A stretch of DNA of 64,000 bases from Marinobacter oulmenensis (GCF_014201735.1 NZ_JACHFE010000002.1:124001-188000), one strand, 5' to 3'. Positions 20,382-28,294 are shown, counted from the first letter of the stretch. Notes: generated by a model from the sequence alone, not told the origin. Made by a program: numbers and translations.

Positions 20382-20876
20382 ATGAAAGATCTGCTAGAAA
20401 AGCTTTCTTCATACAACATTTTCAACTATCTCTTGCCAGGGGTGGTTTTTGTTGCAATATCCAAATCATTAACAAAATACAACTTTGTCCAAGAAGATAT
20501 TATCATAGGTGTTTTTCTTTATTATTTCATTGGGCTAGCGATTAGCAGAATAGGCTCTATAGTAATTGAGCCGATCCTCAAATGGATTAAATTTGTTAGA
20601 TTTTCTGAATATAGAGATTATATCGAAGCATCAAGCAAAGACAAACTTATAGAAGTTCTTTCAGAAGCCAATAATATGTATAGAACTTTCTTTTCTTTAT
20701 TTTTATCTCTTTCTTTTTTAAAAGTTTTTGAGATTCTGTCTGAGCGTTATCAGTGCTTGAACTTTATTTCTTCAGAAATCGCTATTTTAGGTCTGTTGAT
20801 GCTGTTTGCTTTCTCATATAGAAAGCAAACAGCTTACATCTATAAACGCGTTGATCGATTAAAAAACAAGGAATAA
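20382..20876 (+). CDS. Unrecognised membrane protein paired with MBL hydrolase (cassette)
   Basis: 164 residues. Four predicted membrane segments: about residues 14-30, 38-62, 105-120 and 128-148. The N-terminus K-D-L-L-E-K-L-S-S-Y-N-I-F-N-Y-L-L-P-G-V-V-F is reminiscent of small membrane subunits that I have seen annotated only as hypothetical in accessory regions. The gap to the following metallo-beta-lactamase gene is 3 bp and its AAGGAATAAG leader overlaps the end of this ORF, so the two are one translational unit and probably one system. No other domain is seen. Confidence 0.65.
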   Translation: MKDLLEKLSSYNIFNYLLPGVVFVAISKSLTKYNFVQEDIIIGVFLYYFIGLAISRIGSIVIEPILKWIKFVRFSEYRDYIEASSKDKLIEVLSEANNMYRTFFSLFLSLSFLKVFEILSERYQCLNFISSEIAILGLLMLFAFSYRKQTAYIYKRVDRLKNKE

Positions 20877-20879
20877 GTT

Positions 20880-21953
20880 ATGTCTGATTATTTCGAAATA
20901 GATTTTTTAGATGTTGAGTCCAAAAAGAGCGGAGATGCAATACCTCTTAGATATTCAATTGACGGAGTTACGAGAATTCATGTGACTGATGGAGGTTTTC
21001 AAGCCACTGGAGATTTGGTGGTGACGCATATAAACAAATATTACGGAGCTCCCAAGTATATAGATGCTGTAATCGTAACGCACCCAGACGGAGATCACGC
21101 TGGTGGACTTAGAAAACTGTTTGATGAATACGAGATCGGTGAATTATGGATGTTGCGTCCTTGGTTATATGCTGATGAGCTAATTGATAGATTTAGCCGC
21201 TTCACGTCAACAGATAATCTTTCGAAAAGGTTAAAAGAGATATATCCAAACTTGGCTGCTTTAGAAGAGCTCGCAAAGGAGCATGGGGTAAAAATATCAG
21301 AGCCGTTTCAGGGGGCGAAAGTAGGAGATTTTAGTATTTTGGCTCCATCTAAATCTAGATACTTAGATCTTGTTGTTGAGTCGGAGAAAACTCCTGAAGC
21401 AACAAAGGCAGAGGAAGAAACCTTGGCTGAAGCTGCCGGACAGCTCATTAAAAAAGCTATCAATTTCATTAAGTCAGCGTGGGGTGACGAGTATTTTCCA
21501 GAGGACGATACAAGCCCTGAAAACAACATGAGCGTAATACAATATGCCTGCTTATGTGATAAAAAAGTACTCCTTACTGGTGATGCTGGAAGAGCAGCAT
21601 TAGAAGAAGCCGCTGATTTTGCTCCAAATGTCGGGTTGGTACTTCCTGGCATTGATCGAATGCAGGTTCCTCACCATGGTTCAAGACATAATGTTTCGAC
21701 AGAAGTGTTGGATAGGTGGCTCGGAACTAAACATGGCGAACAGCCTGAATCGGAGAGCTTTACTGCGATAGTGAGCGCCGCAAAGGAAGATAAAGACCAC
21801 CCACGAAAGTCAGTTGTCCGAGCCTTTATTCATAGGGGGGCGAAGGTAATATCAACTGAGGGAAGTGACAAACGAACTGGCCACAATGCGCCTGAACGTG
21901 AAGGATGGGGGGCTGTAACTCCTATACCATATCCTGAAGACCAAGAAGATTGA
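20880..21953 (+). CDS. ComEC-like metallo-beta-lactamase fold hydrolase (cassette)
   Basis: 357 residues. I-D-F-L-D-V at the N-terminus and V-T-H-P-D-G-D-H-A-G-G-L (about residues 64-75) give the H-x-D-x-D-H metal-binding motif typical of the ComEC/Rec2-related branch. L-L-T-G-D-A-G (about 235) supplies the next Asp ligand and V-P-H-H-G-S-R-H-N (about 264) the late His pair. There is no membrane domain in this chain, unlike ComEC, but the partner gene just upstream encodes one. A soluble nuclease or phosphodiesterase tethered to a membrane partner is plausible; the substrate is unknown. It ends 10 bp before attC 6. Confidence 0.8.
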   Translation: MSDYFEIDFLDVESKKSGDAIPLRYSIDGVTRIHVTDGGFQATGDLVVTHINKYYGAPKYIDAVIVTHPDGDHAGGLRKLFDEYEIGELWMLRPWLYADELIDRFSRFTSTDNLSKRLKEIYPNLAALEELAKEHGVKISEPFQGAKVGDFSILAPSKSRYLDLVVESEKTPEATKAEEETLAEAAGQLIKKAINFIKSAWGDEYFPEDDTSPENNMSVIQYACLCDKKVLLTGDAGRAALEEAADFAPNVGLVLPGIDRMQVPHHGSRHNVSTEVLDRWLGTKHGEQPESESFTAIVSAAKEDKDHPRKSVVRAFIHRGAKVISTEGSDKRTGHNAPEREGWGAVTPIPYPEDQED

Positions 21954-21963
21954 TTGCGTTCAT

Positions 21964-22069
21964 GCCTAACAATACGTGCCAGTCGGACAGTTTGTTCCGT
22001 GGCTCTTTTTGTGCTTGTCGCTACGCTAGCACAAAACGCCACTGCACAAACTGCCGCTGCACTCTGCGT
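21964..22069 (+). repeat. attC site 6 (R' box split by a group II intron)
   Basis: R'' GCCTAACAA at 21964-21972, then a long imperfect palindrome: GGACAGTTTGTTCCGTGGC...TTTTTGTGCT pairs with AGCACAAAACGCCACTGCACAAACTGCC. The right end CTCTGCGT (to 22069) is followed by the intron. Joined to TAGCA at 23910 it gives GCGTTAGCA, an R'-type box. Total attC length without the intron is about 111 bp. Confidence 0.75.
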
Positions 22070-23909
22070 GTGTGCCGGGCATGGCACAGAACTAGGGAGG
22101 TGCAAGTCCTCCTGCCAGGTGTTCGCAGAGCCGAAGGCTAGGAGAAGGGCAAGGGCGTCATTGCGAGGTGGGGTCCGGAGGAAGCCCAATCCAAAGCGGC
22201 GGGGCGACGAACAGGAACCCGATACGAGGTGTGGTACATCCGGGGCGAGCGGGCACGTGACCGCGAAGCCCTCCTTCTGCGACCGGGATGTGCTTTATAA
22301 ATCGGGCGCCTACGCCGTGAAAGCTCTGTGTCTTACCCCGGGAGGTCTGCCGCGTGTGGACGGAGCCACTGAGAGACGAGCAATCGCCTCTGATCGCGTG
22401 GTAGAAATCAGCCGAGGGCATAGTAGGTTCGCCCGTGAACCAAAGGCCCGAACAGAGACAGGAGTCGAGCATCCGTGCAGGGAAACGGGATGGCATCCGC
22501 AAAGCAGCTAGCGCTGCCCCTGGCCAGACCAGGGGATGAACCCGATTCCGGAAAGCGGGAAAACTCGCACTCCGTTCAACCCACACCGTGGATGGCGCGC
22601 GTATTGAGCAGGGACAACCTCAATCGCGCCCTGAAACAGGTTCGACGTAACAAGGGAGCGCCGGGCATCGACGGCATGACCGTGGATGAACTGCCGGATT
22701 ACCTACGCCAACACTGGCCGGAGATTCGGCAGCAACTGCTCCAGCAGACCTACCGACCGAAACCGGTTCGGCGGGTCACCATCCCCAAAGCCAATGGCGG
22801 TTCCCGCCCTCTGGGCATCCCGACAGTGCTGGATCGCTTTATCCAGCAGGCGGTTGCGCAGGTTATCCAGCAGGACTGGGAACCCCGCTTCCACCCCCAC
22901 AGCTATGGCTTCCGCCCGGGACGCTCTGCGCATCAAGCGGTCCGATACGGACAACACTGCGCCCGGGAAGGCCGTAACTGGGTGGTAGATCTGGACCTGG
23001 AAGCTTTCTTTGACCGGGTAAATCACGACCGCCTGATGGCACGGCTGAAACGGCACACGCCGGACAACCCGCTGCTCAGGCTGATCAACCGGTACCTGAA
23101 GGCGGGTGTCCAGATCGACGACCGCAAAGCTCCGACACCCGAGGGCGTGCCGCAAGGCGGCCCACTGTCCCCGGTGTTGGCCAACGTGGTGCTGGATGAA
23201 CTGGATTGGGAGCTGGAACGGCGCAACCTGCGCTTCGCCCGCTACGCGGATGACTGCCAGATCTATGTTGGCAGTCGCCGTGCTGGTGAGCGGGTGATGG
23301 TGAGTCTGACGCGCTTTATCGAGGACTCGCTGAGGCTCACAGTGAATACACGAAAGAGCGCGGTGGACCGGCCCTAGAAGCGCAGCTTCCTGGGCTTCAC
23401 CCTCAGCCGGAAGGGGCAGCGACTGAAAGTGGCCGACAAGGCCCTCGACAAGCTGAAAACCCAGATCCGGAAACTGAGCCGCCGAACACGGGGCCACTCA
23501 CTGGCCCGGGTGATCGCAGACCTGAAAGAGACCCTGCTTGGTTGGAAAGCATACTTCGACGCAGCCGAAGTACTGAGCCCGCTGCGGGACCTGGACAAGT
23601 GGATACGGCGGAGAATGCGATGTTACGTCTGGAAGCAATGGGGTAGAAGGGGTATCGTGAGCTGAGAAAGCGGGGTGTCTCGGTCAGGTTGGCCTGGAAC
23701 ACCGCGAAATCGGCCCATGGCCCGTGGCGTCTGAGTCGATCACCGGCGCTGGCGCAGGCACTCCCGGCCCGATTATTCTGGAGCCATGGACTGCCCGAAC
23801 TGGCAGTACGGTAAAGGGTTGAATCAAGTCACTGAATCGCCGTGGTACGTGATCCGTATGCCCGGTGATGTGGGAGGAGGGGCATCGTGAGGTGCCTCCC
23901 TATCCCGAT
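22070..23909 (+). mobile_element. Group IIC intron inserted in the R' box of attC 6
   Basis: The 5' end GTGTGCCGGGCATGG matches the start of class C introns (GUGUGCCCGGCAUGG in the Oceanobacillus iheyensis intron). Domain V is at about 23834-23867: ATCGCCG...GTGA...CGGTGAT, 34 nt with the CGC triad. A domain VI stem follows, and the 3' end is TATCCCGAT. Size about 1840 bp. It encodes a decayed reverse transcriptase. Exact 3' end could be 23909 or 23910. Confidence 0.82.
22475..23814 (+). pseudogene. Group II intron reverse transcriptase/maturase, amber stop plus frameshift
   Basis: Reads as a class C intron-encoded protein from GTG 22475 (or ATG 22490). RT blocks are clear: N-K-G-A-P-G-I-D-G-M-T, P-K-A-N-G-G-S-R-P-L-G-I-P-T, S-Y-G-F-R-P-G-R-S-A-H-Q-A, V-D-L-D-L-E-A-F-F-D-R-V-N-H-D, G-V-P-Q-G-G-P-L-S-P and R-Y-A-D-D-C (catalytic Asp pair, codons about 23243-23254). 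TAG at 23375-23377 replaces the Trp codon expected in D-R-P-W-E-R-K-F-L-G-F. The maturase part continues in frame to about 23650, where one G is missing from the AGAAGGGGTAT run. After that shift the frame runs on to TAA 23812. An intact product would be about 446 residues; as read here it is not functional. Confidence 0.88.
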
Positions 23910-23935
23910 TAGCAGATTTTGATTGGGAGGATAAA

Positions 23936-24451
23936 TTGTTAGACGTCGAAATTTTTCATTGCAACAAAACCTACAATCAAGACTGGCTAAAGGACAAAAA
24001 AAGGTCAAATGGGATTCAGTATAAGATCATACTGGCTATCATTGATCTGGTGAAAAAAAATTCAGGCGGAGCGATTACTCAAAAAGAAATTCTTAATTAT
24101 GATGAAGAAATAAAGGAATACCTCGAGAGAAGGAAGTTTAGAATTGTTCCGAGTTCAGGAACGGAGATGACCGGAAATGGTCGAGGTATCCATCATGCGA
24201 AATACTCCCAAACAAAAAGCGTGGCTGTTTTGTGGTCAGTTATAGGGGATGGAATTTATATTACCTTTGACGATCATGCTCCAATTAAATTTCATCGTGC
24301 AATTTATTCCTTTCATCAAATCAGGTTAGGTCGACCAGTTTTTCCGTTGAAACCAAAATGTAGTCGAAAAATGCGTGAGATTGTCAAAAGCAAAAAGCCG
24401 TGGATCTATAAGGGCATTGATCCTAGGGATAGATTTTATTACTCAAAATAA
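23936..24451 (+). CDS. Unrecognised cassette protein, TTG start
   Basis: 171 residues starting at TTG 23936, preceded by GGGAGG 5 bp upstream; no ATG or GTG start gives a better fit. No known domain. The product is basic, with a central G-N-G-R-G-I-H-H-A-K-Y-S-Q and C-terminal stretches rich in Lys, Arg and aromatic residues, which might suit nucleic-acid binding, but that is only a composition argument. It is the first ORF downstream of the intron-split attC 6. The next ORF starts 66 bp later without an attC between, so both belong to one cassette. Confidence 0.6.
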   Translation: MLDVEIFHCNKTYNQDWLKDKKRSNGIQYKIILAIIDLVKKNSGGAITQKEILNYDEEIKEYLERRKFRIVPSSGTEMTGNGRGIHHAKYSQTKSVAVLWSVIGDGIYITFDDHAPIKFHRAIYSFHQIRLGRPVFPLKPKCSRKMREIVKSKKPWIYKGIDPRDRFYYSK

Positions 24452-24517
24452 CTAAAAATCACGAAAATTGAATTCGCTCAGTGCGCCGGTTTATTTCGCA
24501 TTGGCCAAAAGGAAATT

Positions 24518-25092
24518 ATGAACGAAGTAGCAAATTCCATCATCGCCTATGGCGCCATCTCTGCAGCAGTGATCGCAGGTTTCTTTTCGTTCTTGAATTT
24601 GATTAGCAATAAAGAAAACGCTGTATCAGATAGTCGCCAGAAATGGAGAAATGAATTTCGGGCAGAGATATCTCGACTTACCGCCGCGATCCATGAATTA
24701 GTGAGAATTGAAGAACATAGCAAGACTCTCTCAGAGAAAGTATACATTGAGGTTGCCAAGGAAACCTACAAGGATGCTCGTGAGAGTCTGACGAATATCC
24801 AACTAAGGCTAAATCCGGAGCATGTAAAGCGTAAGCCTGAGTCCATGGAAGCCAAGTTGTGGAATGCCATATCGAAGTCTAGAACCGATTTCGCGAAAGG
24901 CGATCTGGCCGCTACCGTTGTTGATTGCGATAAGATCAGAGAGGAGGCGGCCCCGCTTTTAAAAATGAGTGGGAGCGGGTAAAAAGGGGGGAGCTAACGT
25001 TTCGAGTGGTGAAGGTTACGGCGTTGGCTCTCGTTGTCGCTGGGGTTGCATTTGTGATCTTGGGCGCAGACCGACTGATTCAGATATCTTAG
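24518..25092 (+). CDS. Membrane coiled-coil cassette protein, apparent -1 frameshift
   Basis: Frame 1 runs 24518-24982 (154 residues): a transmembrane helix (about residues 5-26), then charged helices ending A-P-L-L-K-M-S-G-S-G. The heptamer T-TTA-AAA lies at 24958-24964 in the codon phase of a canonical -1 slippery site. Slipping there continues N-E-W-E-R-V-K-R-G-E-L-T-F-R-V and a second membrane helix (L-A-L-V-V-A-G-V-A-F-V-I-L) to TAG 25090-25092. I recall full-length relatives with this K-x-E-W-E-R-V-K-x-G-E junction and a C-terminal helix. The later stop ends 8 bp before attC 7, as expected for the true end. Either programmed frameshifting or a one-base loss in the A run. Confidence 0.6.
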
Positions 25093-25099
25093 AGGTATG

Positions 25100-25171
25100 G
25101 GCTAACAAGTGGCTGTTTTCGGACGCGCCTACGCTTGCGTTCCGTCGCGCCGCAAAGCTAGGGCGTTAAAA
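25100..25171 (+). repeat. attC site 7
   Basis: R'' GCTAACAAG at 25101-25109, arms GGACGCGCC / GTCGCGCCGCAAAGC around ACGCTTGCGTTCC, R' box GTTAAAA at 25165-25171. About 71 bp. The next ORF starts 5 bp after R'. Confidence 0.78.
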
Positions 25172-25176
25172 ATCTT

Positions 25177-26163
25177 ATGACAAACAACAGAACTAAAGAG
25201 CGAATTGGTGTAAATCTTGTCCAAACGATAGTCGAGACTGACTGGGAAAGTGGATGGCAAGAGTATGCTGCGCAAAATGATGATGCGGTTGATGGAATCA
25301 TCCTTATGCGGAAGGGAAGCAAGCACCAGGCTGATACTGGAGGCGTGGTATTTGTTCAGGTGAAATGCGGTGGTAACGGTTACCGTCAGGATCAAAAGCA
25401 ATACCCGGATCACCTATGTATCAATTTAGGTAAGGAATATCTGCAAAAGCATCTACCCCGTTGGAAAAAAGTTCCTGGACCCGTAGTCTTGATTTTCGTT
25501 GACGACACTATATCTAAAAAAAATCCTCCTGCATGGTGGGTGGATTTGAGGAGTGATTGCTTATCTCCCTCTAATCAGGGACTAGTGTTAATTCCGAAGA
25601 GCCAAAGGTTTGGCCACCACGCGAAAGGCGATTTTCACTCTTTGTGTGGGCCAGGCCCATCTGACCGACAATTAATGACCATCAAGTTAAGAAGGGAAGA
25701 TCAGGTACCTATTCAGCTTGGACGAAAGGAGTCATTAAGAAGCGATGCATGGGAGTTCTATAAACGTTGGCGTGAAGACCATGAAGCCTGTGTTCATGAT
25801 GAGTTCGGTTTCATAGCTGTAAACCGAGTTGGGTGGAAACATATCACTAGAATAGGTCGATCGCCGGAACGAATTGTTCAGTCATGGTTGTTGCTGGGTG
25901 CGGCGCGTCAGATGATCTTGCAGAATGCGAATAAAGCCTATTTGGGGCACGCTAAAGTAGATCAATTACCGAGTGGTGCGACACGTATAGTGGACTACTT
26001 GGGCCTCAGAGCGAATGTAATTTTCCCCCATCGACATCAATCAGTAGTTCAAGTTGTCCTGAAGCGTCAGAGAATTCTTGATACAGATTATGGTGAGCGG
26101 GAGAAGCAAAAAATCTGGTTCTACTCCGTTTATGAGCCACGTAGGGGGATGCAGGCGGGATAA
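25177..26163 (+). CDS. DUF4365-like putative nuclease (cassette)
   Basis: 328 residues. The first 75 residues look like a PD-(D/E)XK core of the DUF4365 type: an early acidic helix (R-T-K-E-R-I-G-V-N-L-V), a Trp-rich strand, then D-D-A-V-D-G-I-I-L and V-F-V-Q-V-K-C-G, the latter two giving the Asp and the Q-V-K catalytic strand. W-W-V-D-L-R near residue 123 also recurs in that family. The C-terminal 180 residues are unrecognised. DUF4365 proteins are seen in defence-like accessory loci, but nuclease activity here is an inference. The gene starts 5 bp after the attC 7 R' box. Confidence 0.65.
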   Translation: MTNNRTKERIGVNLVQTIVETDWESGWQEYAAQNDDAVDGIILMRKGSKHQADTGGVVFVQVKCGGNGYRQDQKQYPDHLCINLGKEYLQKHLPRWKKVPGPVVLIFVDDTISKKNPPAWWVDLRSDCLSPSNQGLVLIPKSQRFGHHAKGDFHSLCGPGPSDRQLMTIKLRREDQVPIQLGRKESLRSDAWEFYKRWREDHEACVHDEFGFIAVNRVGWKHITRIGRSPERIVQSWLLLGAARQMILQNANKAYLGHAKVDQLPSGATRIVDYLGLRANVIFPHRHQSVVQVVLKRQRILDTDYGEREKQKIWFYSVYEPRRGMQAG

Positions 26164-26299
26164 ATATGGCGACCGTCTACAGCTGGAAAAGACTTGAGCG
26201 AAAAATCAGTGAAGAAGTCTGATACGCCATCACTCTTCAAGGGCCATAGGGTCGCCATGAGTGATATTGCCAAATATCCGGGCCCCTGCCAACCCAAAT

Positions 26300-26370
26300 T
26301 TTAACAAGTGGGTGAAGCTGGCCGGTACTACGCTGCGCTCCGTCCTGGCAGCTTACCCAAGGCGTTGATA
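26300..26370 (+). repeat. attC site 8
   Basis: R'' side TTAACAAG at 26301-26308, arms GGGTGAAGCTGGCC and GGCAGCTTACCC, R' side GCGTTGATA to 26370. The R' end overlaps the first bases of an IS-like terminal repeat (TATGACTCCCCAC), so the original R' box was probably altered by the insertion. It lies 137 bp after the DUF4365-like gene; that gap holds only very short ORFs and nothing I can name. Confidence 0.68.
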
Positions 26371-27042
26371 TGACTCCCCACGTCAAGAGGCACGCACCAG
26401 TCCAGGCCCGTTTTCCAGAGCTAGGCTCCCGCTGATCTAGGGCGGGTCAGGACAGACGCTGAGGCCAGTAATCGTCGACGGTTCTCATGCTGATATCCGT
26501 GGGTTCTCACCATCTTACTTTTCCGTCGTGAAGCCGGTCCTCCGTCTAGGAACGAGCGTCTGGTCTGAGTCGTCAGCCAGGCTTCCTAACGCGCGTCGAG
26601 GGTTGCTTCACACTCCGCGGCCTGAAGCGCCTGTTCTGCCCCATAATCATTGTCATAGCATCAACCTTGGATCGGGTTTGGCGATCACCACTTCCCGGGC
26701 AACGGCCCAGATGTGGCCGACCAGTTCTCTGGCGATGGCGGCCACCACAAAGCAAGGATTGAAAGCAGGTGGTAAAGCCACTAACCATAGTCGCCGGCTT
26801 CGTAGACAAATTGAAGCTGGCAGCCAGGGTGCTGATGGTCCCGACGTAAGTGACCGGTTCTGTTTGGGAATCTGTGGCGTAGGCGACGGCGATGGAGTCT
26901 TTGTGCGTATCCAGGCCAATAAACAGTGTGCTATGTTTTTCATGGTGCTGCCCCCCGATTTTACATATGTGAACACGTAAAGTATGGCTCTGGCTGAGGC
27001 CAACCCACGAGGTTGGGGGCAGCCCCTTTGTGGGGAGTCATA
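26369..27042 (-). mobile_element. 674-bp deletion derivative of an IS110-like element
   Basis: Perfect 13-bp terminal inverted repeats, TATGACTCCCCAC at 26369-26381 and its inverse complement at 27030-27042. Inside, on the minus strand, lies a collapsed transposase gene. The 26382-26652 part has no ORF of note and probably represents the 3' non-coding end. Terminal repeats of this kind are atypical for IS110, so the ends may belong to a composite or to a poorly known subgroup. Confidence 0.6.
26653..26943 (-). pseudogene. Internally deleted IS110-family transposase remnant
   Basis: Read from about 26943 leftwards. The segment L-F-I-G-L-D-T-H-K-D-S-I-A-V-A-Y is the N-terminal DEDD start of an IS110 transposase, Q-F-V-Y-E-A-G-D-Y-G is the Glu motif, and an in-frame TAG precedes W-L-Y-H-L-L. 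It then jumps to A-F-N-P-C-F-V-V-A-A-I-A-R-E-L-V-G-H-I-W-A-V-A-R-E, the family's C-terminal end. Several frames are needed, so about 250-300 codons have been lost with at least two frame breaks. Unrelated at fine scale to the IS1111-type transposase at 16493. Confidence 0.7.
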
Positions 27043-27076
27043 ATGTCTAGGCCATTGACACAAAGTTGCGATAAAT

Positions 27077-28162
27077 ATGAATTCAACATCTAAAAACAAA
27101 CACGGACGTTTTCTACCAGAAGATTTTGATATTGCGCATGACCTTTGTTTCACTATTCACGATGTGATGCTACAAGTTATTAAGTCCGGGGAAGAAGGGG
27201 GCTTCTTTAGAACAAAAATTGATTTGGGCGATGGTGAAGCCCAAGAGCTAGAGGAAATAGGCGATATATTCGAGTGGCTCGAGGCTAAAAGTAGATATGA
27301 GGATCGTGCTAAAATTTTAGCGACGACAATTTTACCTGCCATATTATCAGATTCATTGCATTGCATCTATGAATCACTGGAATGCTCCCGAAAAGCAAAA
27401 CTATCGATAACATATATGTTGGTGAGAAAGCCAATTCAAGAGAATTTATATGTATTGGAATCAATGGTGTTAGATAACTTAAATTTTGCCAATACATTAG
27501 CTAGTGATTCTCTTAGGCTAAGGCCTAAAAATGCCGGGGGAGTTGAAGGCCACAAAAATAGAATAAGTAAAGTACTAGAAGTGATCGGAGAGACCGAACG
27601 CCTTGATGCCGGATATATTGCCCAGCTGCGATACGACAAAAAATCTGAGGATAGCTTTGATGGAATATGTAACCATGCAATGCATCTATTTACAGAACAT
27701 CCTGCCATAAAAACAGATAATTTAAATATTAACTTCATATTTTCAGGGTGGGAACAAAAATGGACGCAGTGGGATTATTTATATAGTCGACTTCCTTATC
27801 TGTTGTTCTATATGCATAGAGTTGTAGAGCACATAATTGGTGCAATTGCTCCTACCTCGCCAGAATATCTAGATGATATATCAAGGAGAATATCTGCATT
27901 TGTGGTTCTGTGGTGGCGTGATGTTGAAGAACACTATAAATCAGAAGAACTTAGACAGTTCTACGAGAAAACAGAGAAATGGTTGAATTGGCGTTGCACA
28001 GAAAATGGATGCTCACTGCCGTCCTTAAAAGATATAAGACGAATGTCTGAAACAGGCGCGTTTCCAGGCGAGAGCCTAATATCTTTAAAAAAACGTAATT
28101 TTGGTTACAGTATAAATTCAGCTCTCAATAAACGTCGTGCCAATAGAAAAAAGTGGAAATAG
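27077..28162 (+). CDS. Unrecognised 361-residue cassette protein
   Basis: 361 residues, AT-rich, predicted almost entirely helical and without membrane segments or signal peptide. No domain recognised. Notable stretches are H-D-L-C-F-T-I-H-D-V-M near the start, R-K-I/A-K-L-S-I-T-Y-M-L-V-R-K-P in the first third and W-W-R-D-V-E-E-H-Y-K-S near residue 275. The helical character and size resemble substrate-recognition or scaffold proteins of accessory loci, but this is speculative. The stop is 6 bp before GCCTAAC, the R'' box of attC 9, so it is a normal cassette gene. Confidence 0.65.
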   Translation: MNSTSKNKHGRFLPEDFDIAHDLCFTIHDVMLQVIKSGEEGGFFRTKIDLGDGEAQELEEIGDIFEWLEAKSRYEDRAKILATTILPAILSDSLHCIYESLECSRKAKLSITYMLVRKPIQENLYVLESMVLDNLNFANTLASDSLRLRPKNAGGVEGHKNRISKVLEVIGETERLDAGYIAQLRYDKKSEDSFDGICNHAMHLFTEHPAIKTDNLNINFIFSGWEQKWTQWDYLYSRLPYLLFYMHRVVEHIIGAIAPTSPEYLDDISRRISAFVVLWWRDVEEHYKSEELRQFYEKTEKWLNWRCTENGCSLPSLKDIRRMSETGAFPGESLISLKKRNFGYSINSALNKRRANRKKWK

Positions 28163-28167
28163 AGCTG

Positions 28168-28177
28168 GCCTAACAGG
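28168..28177 (+). repeat. attC site 9, R'' fragment
   Basis: GCCTAACAGG directly after a cassette ORF, followed at once by sequence nearly identical to the left end of the IS1111-type element at 16471 (TGACTGTGGTGTCAATTCC). The rest of this attC is not found in the window, so it was probably lost when the IS was truncated. Confidence 0.6.
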
Positions 28178-28294
28178 TGACTGTGGTGTCAATTCCCTAA
28201 ATCAAGATATTTCAACCCGCCATCGTTCCTGGTTTTTGGCCCTGGTGTTGAGCACCACAACCATCTTCCTGACGCAGGCAATGATGGCGGCTCG
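28178..28294 (-). mobile_element. Truncated IS1111-type element end
   Basis: About 117 bp, roughly 80 percent identical by eye to 16471-16590. On the minus strand, 28202-28293 encodes A-I-I-A-C-V-R-K-M-V-V-V-L-N-T-R-A-K-N-Q and a stop, matching the last residues of the intact transposase ([15 protein letters not shown]). The remainder of the element is missing; similarity stops near CTCGTTTTTAATC. It marks the right border of the cassette island. Confidence 0.8.

Noticed and set aside
22158..22586. Minus-strand open frame at the start of the intron
   Set aside because: Lies over the structured 5' RNA domain of the group II intron; no ribosome-binding site or similarity.
23938..23944. GTTAGAC as the R' box of attC 6
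   Set aside because: It would place the intron 3' end 28 bp beyond domain VI. The intron end at 23909 restores GCGTTAGCA and fits the class C 3' end better.
24991..25030. Short GAGCTAACG/CGTTGGCTC inverted repeat as an additional attC
   Set aside because: Only 40 bp with no paired inner arms, and it lies inside the -1 reading frame that runs to 25092; better explained as coding or as a hairpin near the slippery site.
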